Shown: in pieces, positions 45,851 through 55,203 of the stretch
How the letters are laid out: every line of letters starts with the position of its first letter
Numbering within the stretch: the stretch's first letter is position 1
Assembly (NCBI GenBank): GCA_028715725.1
Contig: JAQURG010000008.1
Location: forward strand, 36,119-100,118
Direction: 5' to 3'
Length of the DNA: 64,000 nt
From: Methylococcales bacterium
Lineage (GTDB): Bacteria; Pseudomonadota; Gammaproteobacteria; Methylococcales; Methylomonadaceae
Made by a program: the position numbers and the translations under genes
Notes under the pieces: generated by a model
What the model saw: the letters and a program-made list of their open reading frames with translations, nothing else
Database searches by the model: none
What the model was told of the DNA's origin: nothing

Positions 45851-46230
45851 GGTCGCAGATGTGGCATTTTTTTATGGATGAATGTTAAATTCCAGAGTCT
45901 ATTGCCTAAAAGAATCAAGAGGTGTGCCATACCGGGCACTTTCAAGTACGTGGCTACCAAGTAATAAAAAAATCATCTGTTCGCGGCAATCTACTGTTAT
46001 GTCCAGTTGCAGCACTTACGGGTTATGGAGCTGATCAGTAATGGCTATCGGTTGCGGCGAGATTTATCTAATGAAGTCATAGCGTCTTTTATTGCCGGCT
46101 TTATGCCCAGTATGAAACATATCAACCTATAATTTCAGCCAGTCGTCAATGAGTAATTTCTATAACTTACACTTGCTGATATAGCTCTGGATTAAACAGG
46201 AAAAAACTCACCGCCAACAATTTTCTTTAC
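45851..46230. other. Gene-free stretch between ABC and coiled-coil genes
   Basis: 380 bases, the upstream region of the ABC pair and the downstream region of the coiled-coil gene. Nothing specific was recognised. Confidence 0.35.
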
Positions 46231-47565
46231 CTAACTTCCGCTATTCTCCTCGTGGCTGGCCTGTCTGATGGAGCGGGTTAATTCCGCCCGTTGTCTATCG
46301 AGCACCAGCCATTCAATTTCATGGCGTAAATATTCATCCTTGTTTTTGGTGGCTTCGGCTCGCAGCTCCAGTTCCCTGATTTCCGCTTCCAACTGCATTT
46401 GATGAATGCGGTTTTGATGCTCTATTTTTTCAGCTTCCAGTCTTTCCTGCATTTTTTGCCGCTCCAGTTGATGAACTTCCTGCTCTTTAAGTTCGGCTTC
46501 CAGCTCCAGTTGTTTTAGTCGCTGTTCCTGTTCCTTGCCTTGCAGCCATTGCATCCGCTCATTTTCATATTCCCTTGTTTCGGAATCCCGTTGCAGTTCT
46601 TTCAGCAGGCGCTCATGTTCAATTTGCTGGGCTTTTTTTTGCCTGTCCAGTTGTTGTTGCCGGATTTGTTTTTCTTTCTGGTACTGAATTTCGGCGGCTA
46701 ACTCGATTTCTTTTAAATGCGTTTCATGTTGCGTTTTTTCTTCATGCAAGCGCTTTTCTATCATATATTGCTCAAGCCGCTGCGCTTCCTGTTCTTCCAG
46801 CCGCTTTTTGACAGATTCAGCTTCCAGAGCCTGCTTTTGCCGTTGTATCTCATCTTCGTGATTGATGGTTTCCAGCAGCTTTTGTTTATGTTCCAGCCGT
46901 AACTGTTCCAGCTCTTCTTCCTGTCGGAATAATTCCTGAGTTTGCTTCTCGCGAAATTCGAAGTTTTTTTGCATGACGTTGAGATAAACCGATTCCTGGG
47001 TGAAGCGGCCGTCAAGCTTTTCATCATCGGTCAGCTCTTCAAAAAACGGCGTTAATGCACAGATTGCCCGGCACTGGATATACTTTAAAATTAATGTCTC
47101 ATTAATGACGCTTTCAACCTGTCGTTCCATTTCCGTCAGGCCTCTTTTTACCCACGAGCCATCCTTCAGATGGCTTAATTCGGCGTTTACGATGTCCTTG
47201 AGCACGCTTTCATAGCTGGTTTTAATATGCCGGTTTACCTCCGGCAAGGCATCGATATTTCTTTCGATATACTTGAGAGTCGGCTGGAAATGGATTTGCA
47301 GTTCGGTTGTCATGGTGCAAAATCCGCCATACAGCCGGGTTGATATCATCAAGCGCCAGTCGTCTATCGGCAGTGAATAAACGTGATGAAAAAAACGCGG
47401 GATAAAGTTTTGCGGACGTTCAAACAGCTTGTGGTAAGGTCCCAGTCTGGATATGACGACGCGGCGTTCAGCGTCAAATCCCGGGTCCCAAAACAGTTCG
47501 TTGGAATCTTCGTCTACAAGTTCGCCTGTTAGCCAGGCATCCAGCGGAGATAAATTACTGCTCAT
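46231..47565 (-). CDS. Long coiled-coil protein, partner of the upstream membrane protein
   Basis: This 444-residue protein is not recognised. Residues 1 to about 185 are a globular domain (WDPGFDAERRVVISRLGPYHKLFERP at the start). From about 190 to 430 the sequence is nearly continuous heptads of Glu, Lys, Gln and Arg, a long charged coiled coil with no membrane span or signal. It begins inside the end of the upstream gene (11-base overlap), so both are made together. The layout recalls SPFH/flotillin-like scaffold proteins, but that is a shape comparison only. It may assemble as a cytoplasmic filament or scaffold held by the membrane partner. Confidence 0.75.
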   Translation of the reverse strand: MSSNLSPLDAWLTGELVDEDSNELFWDPGFDAERRVVISRLGPYHKLFERPQNFIPRFFHHVYSLPIDDWRLMISTRLYGGFCTMTTELQIHFQPTLKYIERNIDALPEVNRHIKTSYESVLKDIVNAELSHLKDGSWVKRGLTEMERQVESVINETLILKYIQCRAICALTPFFEELTDDEKLDGRFTQESVYLNVMQKNFEFREKQTQELFRQEEELEQLRLEHKQKLLETINHEDEIQRQKQALEAESVKKRLEEQEAQRLEQYMIEKRLHEEKTQHETHLKEIELAAEIQYQKEKQIRQQQLDRQKKAQQIEHERLLKELQRDSETREYENERMQWLQGKEQEQRLKQLELEAELKEQEVHQLERQKMQERLEAEKIEHQNRIHQMQLEAEIRELELRAEATKNKDEYLRHEIEWLVLDRQRAELTRSIRQASHEENSGS

Positions 47566-48826
47566 GGCTCACCTGAATCGTGTGGGATTGTTCTGTCGTC
47601 TCCGGAGACTGCGCTTTGATGGCTCGAAGCTTGGCGCCCATTCGCTCGGCGACGAGCGGATAAAGATTAGGCGCAAATTCGACTGATCTGTCATCGATCT
47701 TGCGCAAAAAACCGCGGCTTAATAAAAATCCGACGGCAAACATGCGAGACCAGTCGGAATAACGCCTCGCGCGTTCAATATCGGATTTCTCAATAACCAT
47801 TTCAAGTTCATCGTTTTCATTGATCCTGAACTCGGAGAATTGTCTGAGGCATTCGAAAGCCAGCTCCTGTTCCTGTTCGGAAAGAGGGCCGGGAGCCGTG
47901 CTTTCCAAACGATAGGACAGCAAAAAAGTAAAAAAATCGACCATCGCCGCACAGGAAAAAGCAAACAGTGAAAAATCGTTCCACATGGCAAAAGACGGCG
48001 TCACGCCCTGAACAAACTGCGAATAGGTCATCAGGATGGGCGCTTGTGGCACCGTGTGTCCGGCATTGGTCGCCAACTGGTTGAATTTGAGCTGCACTTC
48101 CTGCAAACCGGCTATCGCCTTTTGAAAATTATTTTCAGTATCCACCGTCAAATGATTCAGGCTGGTTTGCAATGTCCGTATATGTTCATCCAGCAGATGA
48201 AATTCCTTGTCAAGCTGATCAAATTGCGCTTTTTTAGCCTGATAACGTTGATTGTAATGCCTCCAGAAAGGCCCTTCGCCGACTATGTTTTTATTAGTTG
48301 CGGGGATTTGCGCATGCGTTCCAAAATAGGCCTGCGACACATCGGCGGACGCCTTATCCAGTTCGTCGTTGTGCTGCTTTAAAATATCGCTTTTGGCTTT
48401 CAGAATCGCCGCCAGATAATCGTCCACGCCTTTTCGAATCTCGTTGATCCGGTTAATGCGTATGGTTTCACTTTGGGAAACCTCATAAAACTTGAAATAA
48501 GAAAAAGTAATTGAGGCGGCGATAGCCACCAGCAAAGACAACAACACGCTTAAGTATCGTAAGCGATTAGCCTTCCAGTGAATTCCGGCGATTTCCAGCG
48601 AACAGATGACAATAATGGATTGAATCGCAATGGTGATGATCAGCGCGATCCAGGGAACAATGAAATGTGATAAACCATAATATGTGGTAAAGCCCGATGC
48701 GACACTCAGCATCAATACAATCGGGATCGACCATATTCTCAACATGCCGATAAACAGCGTCTGGATACTGTTAAGCAAGCTGCCCAGTCCGCCGTGATAC
48801 ATTGTGATAATGCTTTCTTTTTCCAT
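47555..48826 (-). CDS. Hypothetical membrane protein with periplasmic or cytoplasmic coiled-coil
   Basis: This 423-residue protein is not recognised. Three spans lie near the N-terminus (about 23-45, 55-77, 90-110), then about 170 residues of charged helices with coiled-coil character, a fourth hydrophobic segment (about 283-306, FSLFAFSCAAMVDFFTFLL), and a C-terminal cytoplasmic domain of about 115 residues (SDIERARRYSDWSRMFAVGFLLSRGFL). The last domain may be a small winged or helical fold. It is first in a two-gene unit with the coiled-coil gene, overlapping it by 11 bases. No function can be assigned. Confidence 0.75.
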   Translation of the reverse strand: MEKESIITMYHGGLGSLLNSIQTLFIGMLRIWSIPIVLMLSVASGFTTYYGLSHFIVPWIALIITIAIQSIIVICSLEIAGIHWKANRLRYLSVLLSLLVAIAASITFSYFKFYEVSQSETIRINRINEIRKGVDDYLAAILKAKSDILKQHNDELDKASADVSQAYFGTHAQIPATNKNIVGEGPFWRHYNQRYQAKKAQFDQLDKEFHLLDEHIRTLQTSLNHLTVDTENNFQKAIAGLQEVQLKFNQLATNAGHTVPQAPILMTYSQFVQGVTPSFAMWNDFSLFAFSCAAMVDFFTFLLSYRLESTAPGPLSEQEQELAFECLRQFSEFRINENDELEMVIEKSDIERARRYSDWSRMFAVGFLLSRGFLRKIDDRSVEFAPNLYPLVAERMGAKLRAIKAQSPETTEQSHTIQVSHEQ

Positions 48827-49070
48827 AAGAATTATGCTGATGCTGTAAGTTAAATCATAACGCAGTCTATTGGATTAAAAGGAGAAATGCAATCAAGTCT
48901 GATGGGTTTATGCATGAGTTGCAACAACAGGCCGACGCTCACCGCCAGACGAACGGATAAGAGGAAGTTGAAATAGCTTCGGAGTTCACATCAAGAAATA
49001 TATATTTTTTACAACATTGAACTAAGGTTTTCAGGTATATTAGCAAACGTTACTATTCGCCTGAGCTTCA

Positions 49071-50993
49071 ATGAATACTTCAAATTTGCATCAATTATTT
49101 CTTCTGATTATTTGTGTTCTTGCATCTGATTATATAAAAGCCGATCTTGCCCAGCCGGCTCCGGAGCCAATTCTTGCCCCCGGCTATGGAAGTCTGCAAT
49201 TTTCGGCGCCGGAGCCGGGAACTTACAGTCTGCCGGTATTGGGGATAGCTGCCGATGGTGCAGTGCTCGACTCTGAAGGCAAGAGCATCAGGCTACATGA
49301 CTTGATGGGCGATAAAGTCGTATTGCTCAGTTTTATTTATTCAACGTGCAGCGATGTCAATGGCTGTCCGCTGGCGACATCAGTATTGCACAAGATCAGG
49401 AATCGTCTGAAAAAGGAGCCGGAACTGGCCGGCACATTACGCCTGGTTACTTTAAGTTTCAATCCCGAACAGGATACTCCCGAGATGATGCAACACTATG
49501 GCCGGGAACTGCAAGGCGACGGTGCGGAATGGCGATTTTTGACTTCCCGGTCCGAGCAGGACTTACAGCCGATACTGGATCACTACAAGCAAAACATTCA
49601 AAAAGTATATGACGCTCAAGGCAAGTTTACCGGCACTTTTTCCCATATTCTGCGCGTTTACCTGATCGACAAAAACAGGCAGCTGCGCAATATCTACAGC
49701 GTTGCCTTTTTGCATGCCGATACGCTGATTAACGATGTCAAGACGCTGTTACAAGCCGAGCCGAAACAGGCCGTGGCTCATATTGACATGCAAAAGAGCG
49801 CGGTCCAACCGTCTGATGTTTATTCGGCGGGTGACAATAAGTCGGCTTACGAGCGCAGTGATTATCAAACAAAATCCATTGCATTGACCGACCGGGTTGG
49901 GCGCGCCAGGAATTTACTTAAAACTGTCAATAAACCGCCTTTAGGCCTTCCTGCGGTACCGGTGCCGAAAAACAATCCCCTGACTAAAGAAAAGGTCAGT
50001 TTGGGAAGAAAGCTGTTCTATGACCGCCGCCTGTCGCTCAACAATACCTTCTCTTGCGCGATGTGCCATGTTCCCGAACAGGGCTTTACCAGTAATGAAA
50101 TGGCTACAGCCGTCGGTATTGAAGGTCGTACGGTCAGACGCAATTCGCCCAGCCTTTATAATACGGCCTATTCTCAGAAACTGTTTCATGACAGCCGCGA
50201 AACTTCTTTGGAACAGCAGGTCTGGGGACCCTTGCTGGCTCATAATGAAATGGCTAATCCGTCAATTGGTTATGTTATCGACAAAATCAACAATAGCGCG
50301 GATTACAAGGACCTGTTTAAAAAGGCTTTCAATAAAGAGCCGGGCATGGAAACGATCGGCATGGCGATTGCCAGTTATGAGCGGACGTTAAATTCGGCCA
50401 ATTCGCCCTTTGACCGCTGGTATTACGGAAAAGACAGGAAGGCGCTGGACGATAAAGCGCAGCGCGGCTTTCAATTATTTAACGGCAAGGCCAACTGTTC
50501 GGGTTGCCATGAAATCACGTCGGATTACGCCCTTTTTACCGATAATAGCAATCACAATACCGGCATTGGTTATGCCGAGGCTATGGGTAAAACAGACAAA
50601 ACGCAGAAAGTACAAGTTGCTCCGGGTGTTTTTGTAGAGGTCGCAGCCGGGCTGATTTCAACAGTAGCCGAAGCAAAACCGAATGATCTCGGCCGTTATG
50701 AAATAACTCAAAATCCGCAAGACCGCTGGAAATATAAGACGCCCTCTTTACGTAATGTCAGTTTGTCCGCGCCTTATATGCATAATGGCGCGTGGCAGAC
50801 GCTACAACAGGTGGTGGAGTTTTATAATCGTGGAGGGATAGCGAATGAAAATCTTGACCCTTTAATAAAGCCATTAAAATTAACACAGCAGGAAATAGAT
50901 GATTTAGTCGCTTTTTTAAATACGTTGACGGGAGATAATGTACAAGAACTGGTTGCTGACGCGTTTGCCGCGCCGGTCGGGGATACTGAGTAA
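49071..50993 (+). CDS. SCO domain fused to di-haem cytochrome c peroxidase (MauG-like)
   Basis: This 640-residue protein has a signal peptide (about 1-24). Residues about 45-230 form a SCO1/SenC thioredoxin-like domain with Cys93, Cys99 and His192, so the copper ligand set is present although the loop is CSDVNGC, C-x5-C, longer than the usual C-x3-C. Residues about 285-625 are a di-haem peroxidase of the CcpA/MauG family with CAMCH (about 329-333) and CSGCH (about 476-480). It combines a copper-chaperone or redox domain with a peroxidase in one chain. Periplasmic. Its 3' end is 6 bases from convergent corA. Confidence 0.88.
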   Translation: MNTSNLHQLFLLIICVLASDYIKADLAQPAPEPILAPGYGSLQFSAPEPGTYSLPVLGIAADGAVLDSEGKSIRLHDLMGDKVVLLSFIYSTCSDVNGCPLATSVLHKIRNRLKKEPELAGTLRLVTLSFNPEQDTPEMMQHYGRELQGDGAEWRFLTSRSEQDLQPILDHYKQNIQKVYDAQGKFTGTFSHILRVYLIDKNRQLRNIYSVAFLHADTLINDVKTLLQAEPKQAVAHIDMQKSAVQPSDVYSAGDNKSAYERSDYQTKSIALTDRVGRARNLLKTVNKPPLGLPAVPVPKNNPLTKEKVSLGRKLFYDRRLSLNNTFSCAMCHVPEQGFTSNEMATAVGIEGRTVRRNSPSLYNTAYSQKLFHDSRETSLEQQVWGPLLAHNEMANPSIGYVIDKINNSADYKDLFKKAFNKEPGMETIGMAIASYERTLNSANSPFDRWYYGKDRKALDDKAQRGFQLFNGKANCSGCHEITSDYALFTDNSNHNTGIGYAEAMGKTDKTQKVQVAPGVFVEVAAGLISTVAEAKPNDLGRYEITQNPQDRWKYKTPSLRNVSLSAPYMHNGAWQTLQQVVEFYNRGGIANENLDPLIKPLKLTQQEIDDLVAFLNTLTGDNVQELVADAFAAPVGDTE

Positions 50994-50999
50994 TCAGGG

Positions 51000-51953
51000 C
51001 TATAGCCAGCCTTTCCGTTTGAAGAACCAGTAAGGCGCGATACCCGCCAGAAACATCAGAGCTAATGCGCCCGGGTAACCAAGCTCCAGATTAAGTTCCG
51101 GCATGTATTGAAAATTCATGCCGTAAATACTGGCCACTAAAGTAGGCGGCAGAAATACAACGGCGGCGATGGAAAAAATTTTGATAATTTTGTTCTGGGC
51201 AATATTAATAAATCCCTGAGTCGAATCCATCAAAAAATTGATCTTGTCAAACAGAAAAGTAGTATGCGACATCAATGTATCGACGTCGCGGATGATTTCC
51301 CGGGCGGTTTCCTGCAACTCAGGATGATTGCGCAGATGTCTTTGTAAAAAAGAGATTGAGCGCTGCGTATCCATTAAACACAAACGGATCTTGCCGTTGC
51401 TGTCTTCCAGTTTGGCCAGTCTGTCAATGGCGTCTTCAAGGTCTGAACCTATTTCTTCCAGCACCAGATAACTGACGTCTTCCAGCTTGCGGTGAATATC
51501 CTCCAGGGCATCCGCGAGGTTTTCAACTTTCTGCTCGAACATGACAACCATTAATTCCTGCGGCGTGTGAACTTTTATCTGCCCGCGCCGGACGCGCATT
51601 CTTAGCAGGCGGAAATCAGCCAGTTCACCTTCACGCAATGTGATCAGGCGCTCATTTTGCAAAATAAACGCGACTGTAACGGTATCATGCCGGCCCTCGC
51701 TCTGGGCAAGAAATAAAGAGCGTACATGAATCCCGACGTTATCGGTAAAGTACCGTGCAGAGAATTCGATTTCTTCAACATCATCCGATTCAGGAAGCGC
51801 TGTGCTTAAAAATGCCTGTAACTGGGTGCGCTCCTCATCAGTGGGTTCATGGGCGTCAATCCACGCTGCCATGGCTATCGCCTGCCCGAACAGGTCATCA
51901 GAGACTGTTTTTTCTTTAAGAGTATCCTGGTCGATATTAAATAGCCGCAACAT
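51000..51953 (-). CDS. corA: Magnesium/cobalt transporter CorA
   Basis: This 317-residue pentameric channel protein has a long N-terminal cytoplasmic domain and two C-terminal spans. The GMN motif in IYGMNF follows the first span, and PELNLELGYP and a basic end follow. It starts within a TAATG junction with the upstream secreted-protein gene, so translation is coupled. CorA type is firm; the exact ion is not. Confidence 0.94.
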   Translation of the reverse strand: MLRLFNIDQDTLKEKTVSDDLFGQAIAMAAWIDAHEPTDEERTQLQAFLSTALPESDDVEEIEFSARYFTDNVGIHVRSLFLAQSEGRHDTVTVAFILQNERLITLREGELADFRLLRMRVRRGQIKVHTPQELMVVMFEQKVENLADALEDIHRKLEDVSYLVLEEIGSDLEDAIDRLAKLEDSNGKIRLCLMDTQRSISFLQRHLRNHPELQETAREIIRDVDTLMSHTTFLFDKINFLMDSTQGFINIAQNKIIKIFSIAAVVFLPPTLVASIYGMNFQYMPELNLELGYPGALALMFLAGIAPYWFFKRKGWL

Positions 51954-52594
51954 TAACGTATCTCCATCATCAGTTTTTTAATTGTAGCTAATAATTTCTG
52001 TTGTTGGTCCGCAGAAAGCTGACTGAATTCCTGTTCAAACTCGGCAAAACTATAGGCAGGTTCATGGTCGCTATTACCTGACAAACTGAGTCCGCAGTCA
52101 GCGAATACATGCTTGACGGGTTCTGCTGCTTTATCCAACGGAATCGAGCTCGATAAAACCTTTCTTATCATGGTCCTGACGCTGATGAAAACGGCTTGCC
52201 CGGTCAGCAGATCATCTGCGATTTGTCTGGCGAACTCGATCGTATAGCCTTTACGTTTTGAGTCAGGGAATGTTTTCATTGGAACAGTTGCCGGCGGCTT
52301 TTTATCTATTTGATATTCCATTTCAAAGCTGCTGTTCTGCGAGGCGATCAAGTCGTTTGCGATAATAACAGCTTGCAATTGATTCTCTTTACAAGCGATT
52401 TCCAACCTGAGGTAATCATAAAGACCGGGGCGTGACAGGGGCGATTGGGCAAAGCTATAAGTCTGATTGGTTAAACGGTCGCTTTCCTGGTGATAGCTCC
52501 AGGTATTGTCAGCGGATACACTCATTGAGGCAGCCATTAACAGGGCTAACATTATTGCTCGAGTGCGGCTACTGAAAAAACGGCTGTGTTTCAT
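51953..52594 (-). CDS. Hypothetical secreted protein, coupled to corA
   Basis: This 213-residue protein has a signal peptide (about 1-28, IMLALLMAASMSVSA). WSYHQESDRLTNQTYSFAQ, LRLEIACKENQLQAVII and a disulphide-capable C-terminal CGLS pattern recall VasI-like periplasmic proteins, but only loosely. Its stop overlaps the corA start by one base, so it is made with CorA. It may sense or bind a ligand at the cell surface. Confidence 0.6.
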   Translation of the reverse strand: MKHSRFFSSRTRAIMLALLMAASMSVSADNTWSYHQESDRLTNQTYSFAQSPLSRPGLYDYLRLEIACKENQLQAVIIANDLIASQNSSFEMEYQIDKKPPATVPMKTFPDSKRKGYTIEFARQIADDLLTGQAVFISVRTMIRKVLSSSIPLDKAAEPVKHVFADCGLSLSGNSDHEPAYSFAEFEQEFSQLSADQQQKLLATIKKLMMEIR

Positions 52595-53017
52595 TTGTAT
52601 CCCCTGTTGGCGTTATGCACATTCGCCAATTGCTTCAGATTGCGGTGTTATCAAATGGTAATTGTACCGGATTATGAATATGGTCGAAATCATTAAGGAC
52701 AGCGGTAGTAAGGCGCTTATCCATTAAATTTTTAAGCTATTGATTGCTATGAAAGTAAAAATATTTGTTAAGCAGGCATGGCAACTCGTGGCTTCGTTTG
52801 GCTCCAACTCAATTTTTACCTGAAAAACACTGTACGATTGTGGAATGGTGGAAATGAATCTACGAGTGCGGGAAATTCAGTTTAAAATAGTCTGTCGATC
52901 AATAAACCTGTTTTATTCAAGCTACGGTAGTTAAACACCTTTGCAGCTAGAACCTGTAAATGATGTGGGTTAACGGCCTAGGCTCGAGTTTAAGTTCAAC
53001 TATTTTTTACTCTTATT
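52595..53017. other. Gene-free stretch upstream of pyrE
   Basis: 423 bases between divergent genes. It must hold promoters for both the corA unit and pyrE. No pyrimidine attenuator hairpin with a T-run was seen, although the distance would allow one. Confidence 0.35.
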
Positions 53018-53650
53018 ATGCTTGATTATCAAAAAGATTTTATTACTTATGCACTGGAGTGCGGCGCCTTAAAATTTGGCGAGTTCCTGTTAAAGTCAGG
53101 CCGCGCCAGCCCTTATTTCTTCAATACCGGCATGTTCAATACCGGCGCCCGCTTAAGCAAACTGGGTTATTTTTACGCACAGGCCTTGCTTCATTCAGGA
53201 ATTAAGCCGGACATTCTTTATGGTCCCGCCTACAAAGGAATCCCTTTGGTTAGCGCCACAGCTATCGCTTATGCTCAGTTAGGCATTGATGTTCCCTTTG
53301 TTTTCAACCGTAAAGAAGCTAAAGATCATGGCGAAGGAGGCTGGCTGGTGGGCGCTCCACTGCGAGGCCAGGTCATTATTATTGACGATGTGATTACTGC
53401 CGGGACTTCAGTCAGAGAATCCGTAGATATAATCAGAAACGCTCATGCAACTCCGGCAGGGGTACTGATTGCACTGGACAGGCAGGAAAAAGGACAAAAT
53501 AATGTTTCCGCTGTTCAGGAGGTTCGCGACAGCTTTGATATGCCTGTTATTGCCATTATTACTCTGGAAAACATTACCGACTATTTAACGACTGATGAAA
53601 GTGATCTGCTCAACTCCATAAGAGACTATCAGGGTCTTTACGGCATTTAG
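53018..53650 (+). CDS. pyrE: Orotate phosphoribosyltransferase
   Basis: PyrE makes orotidine 5'-phosphate from orotate and PRPP. In 210 residues it has FGEFLLKSGRASPYFFNTG, the PRPP loop VIIIDDVITAGTSVRES, and FNRKEAKDHGEGGWLVG. Length is normal. It stands alone and not with rph or pyrF. Confidence 0.95.
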   Translation: MLDYQKDFITYALECGALKFGEFLLKSGRASPYFFNTGMFNTGARLSKLGYFYAQALLHSGIKPDILYGPAYKGIPLVSATAIAYAQLGIDVPFVFNRKEAKDHGEGGWLVGAPLRGQVIIIDDVITAGTSVRESVDIIRNAHATPAGVLIALDRQEKGQNNVSAVQEVRDSFDMPVIAIITLENITDYLTTDESDLLNSIRDYQGLYGI

Positions 53651-53967
53651 TTCTAGGCATCACCCAGTTAAAAATACACTGATTTGACCGCATGCCCAAA
53701 ATAGCCTGAAAAGGCCAGGGCATCGCAGCCCTGCCTTTAATATTCACGTCTTACGCCAAATAACCCCTCACAGAATTTTTCCCTGTTGTTATTGCTCTAT
53801 CCCAATCCGGATTACCTCAAAATATTTTAAATTAAGTCGGCAAACGTACAGATACCGTTACCGGCTGCCCCTATAATCCGAAAAAAATATTTACCAAGGC
53901 AGGCGAATAACCCTTCACTTCAAGTCCGTAGCTGAGGCGATTTATTTTAACTTTGGAGGATAGCATT
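53651..53967. other. Gene-free stretch before the dehydrogenase gene
   Basis: 317 bases, the probable promoter region of the stress gene set. A TATAAT at 53872-53877 has no good -35. A stress-sigma promoter could be present, but none was recognised with certainty. Confidence 0.35.
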
Positions 53968-55131
53968 ATGAAAGCAGCCAGAATTCATGGATCTCAAAAG
54001 GTAACCTATGACACGGTAGATGACCCTATTATCACGCATGAGCGTGACATCATCCTCAAAGTAACGGCAACCGCCATTTGCGGCTCGGATTTGCATATTT
54101 ATTCCGGCGGGTTGCCACAGCCGCGGCCGATGGTGCTCGGTCATGAATTTATGGGCATTGTTGAAGAAGTCGGAGCTGCGGTTACTACTTTAAGACGAGG
54201 TGATCGGGTCGTTGTTCCTTTTCCTATTGCCTGCGGAACCTGTTTCTTTTGCCACCACCATTTGCCCGGCCATTGCGAAAATTCCAATCTCCAGAATTAT
54301 GGTCCCGAAGGCGGCTTGTTGAAACAAAAGGGTGGCGCCTTGTTCGGCTATACCGATTTGTATGGCGGTTATGATGGCGGCCAAGCCGAATATGTGCGCG
54401 TACCTTACGCCGATTACGGACCGCGCCTTGTTCCCGACAATCTAACCGATGAGCAAGTATTGTTTTTAACCGATATTTTTCCTACCGGATATACCGGCAT
54501 TGATTGGGGCGAAGTTAACGGCGGCGAGACGGTTGCTATTTTCGGCTCAGGCCCGGTTGGTATTATGGCGGCAAAAAGCGCCTGGCTTCGGAATGCCCAA
54601 AAAGTCATTATTGTGGATACTCTTCAATACCGCCTGGACAAGGCCAAAGCAACAGCCGGATGCGAAACTGTCTTATGGGGAAATGGCCACGAAGAGGTAG
54701 TCGACCAGATAAGATCGATGACGGAAGGTCGAGGCGCCGACGTTTGTGTGGAAGCAGTCGGCTTCGAACCAAAGCGGGACCTTCTTGATAAAGCCAAAGC
54801 GCTGGTCAATCTCGAAAGAGGTTCAATAAAAGTGCTGGAGGCTTGCATGAGCGCCGTCAGACGCGGCGGCATTGTCTCGGTATTGGGCGTTTATCCGACG
54901 ACTTACGACAATTTTCCGTTGGGGCAGTTTTTCGATAAGGGCATCATATTAAAAGGCGGACAGGCGCCCGCTCATAAATATATCGATCAGCTATTGCATT
55001 ATGTCGAAGAAGGCAGGGTTAAGCTGGATGATGTCATTACTCATCGCTTGCCTCTGTCGGAAGTCGCTCATGGCTATAAGATCTTTTATGAAAAGGAAGA
55101 TGAATGCGTCAAGGTTATATTAACGCCTTAA
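53968..55131 (+). CDS. Zinc-dependent alcohol dehydrogenase, glutathione-independent formaldehyde dehydrogenase type
   Basis: This enzyme of 387 residues has the catalytic zinc set Cys in ICGSD and His in GHEF, the structural zinc Cys run CGTCFFCHHHLPGHC, and the Rossmann FGSGPVGIMAA. The DTLQYRLDKAK segment fits NAD binding. The long LFGYTDLYGGYDGGQAEYVRVPYAD insertion is typical of the glutathione-independent formaldehyde dehydrogenase group. GGAGG lies eight bases before the ATG at 53968; the longer frame (53953) is not needed. It may oxidise formaldehyde or another aldehyde or alcohol. Confidence 0.9.
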   Translation: MKAARIHGSQKVTYDTVDDPIITHERDIILKVTATAICGSDLHIYSGGLPQPRPMVLGHEFMGIVEEVGAAVTTLRRGDRVVVPFPIACGTCFFCHHHLPGHCENSNLQNYGPEGGLLKQKGGALFGYTDLYGGYDGGQAEYVRVPYADYGPRLVPDNLTDEQVLFLTDIFPTGYTGIDWGEVNGGETVAIFGSGPVGIMAAKSAWLRNAQKVIIVDTLQYRLDKAKATAGCETVLWGNGHEEVVDQIRSMTEGRGADVCVEAVGFEPKRDLLDKAKALVNLERGSIKVLEACMSAVRRGGIVSVLGVYPTTYDNFPLGQFFDKGIILKGGQAPAHKYIDQLLHYVEEGRVKLDDVITHRLPLSEVAHGYKIFYEKEDECVKVILTP

Positions 55132-55203
55132 GTTTTGCTGTTATTGAATCGGGGTTGTTTAAATAACGCTGAAATTTCCTCCTGCTTTGGTTAACCGGAC
55201 ATT

